In this document: positions 60,312-64,000 of the stretch, piece by piece
How positions within the stretch are numbered: position 1 is the stretch's first letter
Layout of the letters: each line of letters opens with the position of its first letter
Source: SpSt-333 sp040751955
Lineage (GTDB): Bacteria; Bacteroidota; Ignavibacteria; UBA10030; UBA8401
Reading direction: 5' to 3'
NCBI GenBank assembly: GCA_040751955.1
Contig: JBFMFY010000003.1
Span: forward strand, 62,001 to 126,000
Length of the DNA stretch: 64,000 bases
The notes under the pieces: model-generated
The model's database searches: none
Seen by the model: only the letters and a program-made list of their open reading frames with translations
Told to the model about the DNA's origin: nothing
Translations under genes and position numbers: made by a program

Positions 60312-61736
60312 CTAGAACCTTAACCGCATTCCCATAACAAAAGAACCGATCCGGAATGTTTCAGGATTCGTCAACAACGCAATACTTTGTGTTGCGAAAT
60401 CAAGATCGAGTGTGTTGGCAAGATGAATTCCGAACCCCGCCGACCATGCAAACCGCTCACGGCCGCCGAGAAATATTCCCGTGCGAAGCGGCAGCCACCC
60501 CGCCAGCGGATCGAGTTCCGTTGCGATTGCGAACTGCGCAAGTTTGGTGTTGCCCGCCACTTCATTCATCCCAAGGTGCATATCGACTGCGACTGTCCAC
60601 CGGAACGGAATAGCATCCAATACTTCATCCACACGCATTTCAGCGCCGAGATGGAACGCAGTGGGAAGACTGTAAGTAAATGCAGACGTATCTTTTGTTT
60701 CACCTTTGAAAGCATTCGCGACCTTGTTCTGCTGTGCGGTGTCCGTCGGGTTATCGAGTGAAAAACTCGATCTGCCGATAATTGCCTTCGTATACTTATC
60801 CCATGTTATCGAACCGATATCGGTGACGCTTGCGCCGACGCGAACAGCATCAAAAATAAATGCGCTGACCCCGATATCAAACCCCATACCTGACCCGACA
60901 GGTTGAGGAGTACTACTTACTGTATCAACGGCAAAGTACTGCAGATAATCAAATTCACCGACGATATTCTGAGCAAAAAAATGCTGTTCGCCGGTGTTTG
61001 CATCTGTGTAGTTGGTACCCTGAACGTCGATATAAGCATTGTAATGATCGGTTGCGGTATAGAACAGCCCCTGCAGGTATTTTACTCCGACACCAACTGC
61101 TATTTCGCTCACACCCGGCAGTTCCAGTGGAAGGATGTATCCGGCAGAAGCATTCACTTCCGCTATGAGAGATGCATTAATCGCTGTTCCGTTGAACGAA
61201 TACAGCCGTTCAAATTCATGTCCCATCAACGGAAATTTCAAATACCCCTCCGAGAGATCAAGATTCGTATTGAACTGAAGCGACGGTGCGATGGCGAACC
61301 CGAAGTCTCCTATTTGCAACGAAAGACCCATTGTCTGCGCGCCAAGGGATGTTTGTGTTCTGGCGATACCTTCCGGAAAAAGTTCTAGAATATCCCTTTT
61401 GTCCTGAGCACTCAGATACTTTCCGATACGCTTGTTCGGGTCATTGGGGTCCGGAATCCCGGTAAAATGATCGTTGTATATTTTTAAATTGATAAAATCG
61501 CTGCCTGCTGCTAAACCTGCAGAGACTATATCAAGTGTAATTGTCGCATCCCTGTCGCTCAAGGCGAGATTCGCCGGGTTTGTCCCGACTGCATCAAGTC
61601 CTCTGGACACAGCTGTAAACGCGCGCCCCATACCGACGATGCGGGGGGAATACTTATCTCCTCCGGCAAACAGTGTGGAAACAGCAGCCACACCAAGGAG
61701 GAGCATTACAACCGGACATCGATACAAATGTTTCAT
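60312..61736 (-). CDS. Outer-membrane protein, DUF5723/PorV-like
   Basis: 474 residues with signal peptide (about 1-24, ending LFAGG). The N-terminus of the mature protein (SPRIVGMGRAFTAVSRGLDAVGTNPANLAL) is the plug-like start shared by FadL/PorV-type and DUF5723 barrels of Bacteroidota. Later strands include GFDIGVSAFIFDAVRVGASVT and the barrel ends in FVMGMRLRF. A strong ribosome site (AAGGAGAAAAAC) precedes the ATG. It lies 29 bases after the next gene's stop and is probably co-transcribed with it. Confidence 0.75.
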   Translation of the reverse strand: MKHLYRCPVVMLLLGVAAVSTLFAGGDKYSPRIVGMGRAFTAVSRGLDAVGTNPANLALSDRDATITLDIVSAGLAAGSDFINLKIYNDHFTGIPDPNDPNKRIGKYLSAQDKRDILELFPEGIARTQTSLGAQTMGLSLQIGDFGFAIAPSLQFNTNLDLSEGYLKFPLMGHEFERLYSFNGTAINASLIAEVNASAGYILPLELPGVSEIAVGVGVKYLQGLFYTATDHYNAYIDVQGTNYTDANTGEQHFFAQNIVGEFDYLQYFAVDTVSSTPQPVGSGMGFDIGVSAFIFDAVRVGASVTDIGSITWDKYTKAIIGRSSFSLDNPTDTAQQNKVANAFKGETKDTSAFTYSLPTAFHLGAEMRVDEVLDAIPFRWTVAVDMHLGMNEVAGNTKLAQFAIATELDPLAGWLPLRTGIFLGGRERFAWSAGFGIHLANTLDLDFATQSIALLTNPETFRIGSFVMGMRLRF

Positions 61737-61765
61737 TGTTTTTCTCCTTTATCTTTTAGTGTGGG

Positions 61766-64000
61766 TTATTTAAGTCTGTCAAAGTCAACATTGAATTTAA
61801 TATTTGCCGCCGACCGTACAACCATACTGTCATTTCTATTGAACACCACTGCCGTTGTTCCGTTGTTTGCCGTTGTACCAAACTTTAAATCAATTGCCGT
61901 AAAAGCCGCCTGGCTCAGTTTGGAAGCTTCGTCGCCCGTAAGCGAGACGAACGTAAATGAATTTTTCTTCGTATGATCCGGGCTGCCGTCAATTCGAATC
62001 GTGTCGAGAACGAGTACAGGGGGTTCGGTAAGGCTCGCTTTTGACGAATCAGACGGATCTGGTTTCAGCAATTTTGTCCTCACCTCAATTCCCAAAGGAA
62101 ACGTACTGATAAGATCGAATAACACTTTCCCTTCTTCGATCAAATTTATTTGTGCAGTATCGGACACATTCGCAGAGATCGATACGGTATCTCTCAACAC
62201 TGCATTCTGAATTCCGACAGCGACAGGTATTGCATAGTCCATATTCACGAAGACGCTGTCTTCCTGGACAACACGACCAATGCCAGCGGTGGCGGTCGTT
62301 GTGTCATTGTAAACATCCGGCGGGCTGACTGTGACATATCCCCGCAGGTTGAATTTGGAGGGGAGCTCGTGGCTCGTCGCAAGAAAACTATTCATCAATG
62401 AGTTGACCTGAGAACTGTCGATTACAATCACGGAGGGATCACCGGGATTGATGCGCCGTGTGATGTTGACAGGTGTTCCTTCAACACCGTTCTTGTTCGC
62501 CGGGTAGATGTTAAGGTTCACGTCGGTCGGGAACAAACCCGTACTAAGCACATTCACGGCAAGACTGATCGCGCTTCGGAAACCATCGATGGTAAGATTG
62601 TTGCCGATATCGCCGATCCCGGCGTCGAATGATTGCGTGATGTCGATCTTTCGCGGGGGGATTTTTCCTTGTACTTCATCCAGTACGAATGATCCTGTCG
62701 GCTGCACATCGGCAATAACGTTGTCGGTTTTACTCACCAAAGCGTACTCCTGTGCATTTGCCTGCAATGTTTTTATTTCCAGTTTGAAATGCAGAAACCG
62801 GGTAACGACAGTATCGGATCCTTGACGATCGCGCGATACAAACGTGACATCTTTCATTTGTATCACTTCGGTTGTGGAATCTTTGGCTTTAATGGTGAGA
62901 ATACCGGTCACAGGATCGGTCCCTTGAAGTCGGAATTCTTGTCCGTTGTTCCTGTTATCCCGCAGCTCCGAGATGCTGAATTTAACGCTCAGCTTCACCG
63001 CATTATTATTGACGATCCGTATCCGGACGGCACCGCTGTCAAATCTCGCAAGTTTTACTTTGATCGAATCGTCGAGTTTTACCGATGAGTCCGGCACATC
63101 CAGCACGCTCGTCGGATTAAAATTCAACGTGTTGACCAATGCAGACTGGAGTTTGCCGTTTGTAAGATTCACCGTCGCAGTAAGGTTATCGGTCCCGCCT
63201 ACTGTTTTTCCGAAGTAATTGCTGATGATAACAGTCCCCTTGAGTTTGAGGATCGCATCCATTTGAACACCCGCCAACGACACAGTACTGGACGTTGCAG
63301 ATGAATTTGGATTGATGGCACCAGGAAAATTAAAGGTCGCAACAGTCTGGGTCGTATCCTTCTTGTTGACCAACTGAAGCGCGTTTCCGGCGAATGCTAT
63401 CGTGAAGGGAAAGTTATTCGTTATTGTCATCGACATCTGTCCTGTTTCAAACACGATGTAGAGGAAATTTGTCGAATCGCCGAAAATCTGATTGAGTGCG
63501 AACGGCGGCGCCGGATCGGGAACCATCGATTGAATCTGAGTTGATGCGAATGATACCCGCGCCGTAAGAGTATTGCTGTTCTGCAGCGTTTGACCTGTTG
63601 CGCCTGAAGTGGACATGGTCCCTTTCAACTTCAGAATGCCGTCCATTTTTACTCCTGCCAGCGACACAGGGGTGGAGGTTGCAGAATCGTTGGCTGCAAT
63701 TTGACCTGCAAACGTAAATATTGCTACTGTTTGAGTTGTTTCCGGAGCAGAATTGAAGTTCACAAGGCGAAGCTGGTTTCCCGCAAACTGGATCGCAAAT
63801 GGAAAATTATTTTTGATCTGAAGACTGATCGTGCCGTTGGCAAAGACGAGATATGTGAACTCCGTCGTATCGCCGAAATCCTGATCGATCGGAATTGACG
63901 GGATATCGGCAGGGAGAGGCGTACCTGTCGGCATACCGAGCTGTGCCGGCGTGAGCGACGCAGTTTGCGGAGGAAAACTCGGATTGAAATTTGCCGAGTT
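61766..64000 (-). CDS. Large beta-rich surface/envelope protein (5' end off window)
   Basis: An open frame runs from the stop at 61766 to the right edge; an internal ATG at 63934 is not the start, because the frame stays open through 64000 with similar sequence. About 744 residues are visible. Two tandem ~115-residue beta domains at the N-terminal side share FGD.T.F.Y.VF..G......NNFPF.I.FAGN.L.LVN and SLAGV.MD.ILKLKGT. Further long beta stretches follow, and it ends in IKFNVDFDRLK. No catalytic motif or T9SS sorting domain was seen. It probably works with the DUF5723 barrel encoded directly after it. Confidence 0.6.
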   Translation of the reverse strand, partial: NSANFNPSFPPQTASLTPAQLGMPTGTPLPADIPSIPIDQDFGDTTEFTYLVFANGTISLQIKNNFPFAIQFAGNQLRLVNFNSAPETTQTVAIFTFAGQIAANDSATSTPVSLAGVKMDGILKLKGTMSTSGATGQTLQNSNTLTARVSFASTQIQSMVPDPAPPFALNQIFGDSTNFLYIVFETGQMSMTITNNFPFTIAFAGNALQLVNKKDTTQTVATFNFPGAINPNSSATSSTVSLAGVQMDAILKLKGTVIISNYFGKTVGGTDNLTATVNLTNGKLQSALVNTLNFNPTSVLDVPDSSVKLDDSIKVKLARFDSGAVRIRIVNNNAVKLSVKFSISELRDNRNNGQEFRLQGTDPVTGILTIKAKDSTTEVIQMKDVTFVSRDRQGSDTVVTRFLHFKLEIKTLQANAQEYALVSKTDNVIADVQPTGSFVLDEVQGKIPPRKIDITQSFDAGIGDIGNNLTIDGFRSAISLAVNVLSTGLFPTDVNLNIYPANKNGVEGTPVNITRRINPGDPSVIVIDSSQVNSLMNSFLATSHELPSKFNLRGYVTVSPPDVYNDTTTATAGIGRVVQEDSVFVNMDYAIPVAVGIQNAVLRDTVSISANVSDTAQINLIEEGKVLFDLISTFPLGIEVRTKLLKPDPSDSSKASLTEPPVLVLDTIRIDGSPDHTKKNSFTFVSLTGDEASKLSQAAFTAIDLKFGTTANNGTTAVVFNRNDSMVVRSAANIKFNVDFDRLK
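63143..63877 (-). repeat. Tandem protein repeat in the large envelope protein
   Basis: Two copies with a period of 131 residues. The first begins FGDTTEFTYLVFANG, the second FGDSTNFLYIVFETG. Shared later parts are NNFPF, FAGN.L, TTQTVA and SLAGV.MD.ILKLKGT. They look like immunoglobulin-like or LEA-like beta-sandwich modules; a third copy may lie past the right edge. Confidence 0.75.

Overview
The window looks like a chromosomal segment of a free-living, Gram-negative member of the Bacteroidota/Ignavibacteriota (FCB) group; I cannot name the species. The grounds are: a type IX secretion style C-terminal sorting domain (NFPNPFNPTT motif) on a 1595-residue protein, a fused b558-type SdhC with SdhA and SdhB, a bacteroidete-type geranylgeranylglyceryl phosphate synthase, haem-binding and DUF5723 proteins typical of that group, and three intergenic regions that fit the Bacteroidota promoter pattern (TTG, about 19-20 bases, TA..TTTG). 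Good Shine-Dalgarno sites are common, which fits Ignavibacteria-like lineages better than Bacteroidia. One tRNA (Gly-CCC) was found; no rRNA and no CRISPR array.

Layout. 1-5079 (minus strand): a candidate surface-polysaccharide and signalling operon, reading CHASE3 sensor, receiver protein, membrane-anchored HEAT protein, processive family-2 glycosyltransferase, LTA-synthase-like sulfatase (cut by the window edge). 5286-8055: tRNA-Gly, a DUF2911 protein, and small VOC, barrel and DUF4180 genes. 8167-10706: an AT-rich accessory island with a DUF3800 protein, a DNA methyltransferase and the 5' remnant of a second methyltransferase. 10829-20234: a secreted PIG-L deacetylase, an ICMT-like membrane methyltransferase, a GxxExxY gene in a small element with inverted terminal repeats, and an AddAB-type helicase-nuclease. 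20311-26102: NfeD and slipin, TrpF, bacilliredoxin, and an aconitase with a histone-H1-like tail. 26240-35173 (plus strand): a housekeeping run clpS, antitoxin, frameshifted RelE toxin, alaS, ggpS, gmhA, ybaB, recR, two lipoproteins, pheA, ftsX. 35221-38683: sdhCAB. 38848-51824 (minus strand): a CHASE2 adenylate cyclase, then an envelope cluster made of three proteins with CsgG/TolB-N-like domains, an outer-membrane barrel and the giant BNR-repeat T9SS protein. 52002-64000: haem-binding protein, a GlmM-like mutase, a lone EutN/CcmL vertex protein, dprA, DUF3109, rpoN, hslVU and two envelope proteins, the last cut by the window edge.

How they fit together. Housekeeping functions (translation, recombination, TCA cycle, protein quality control) are interleaved with envelope-facing modules. 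The most unusual single feature is RpoN: its core-binding domain is tandemly duplicated (two 141-residue copies aligning without gaps, about 45 percent identical by hand count), so the protein is 643 residues instead of about 480. Other points worth attention are the CsgG-like/T9SS cluster, the CHASE3-receiver-HEAT-glycosyltransferase operon whose HEAT gene has a near-perfect Shine-Dalgarno site but no normal start codon, the basic tail on aconitase, the homopolymer frameshift in the toxin, and the inverted-repeat-bounded GxxExxY element. No function was checked by database search; all family names come from reading the sequence.
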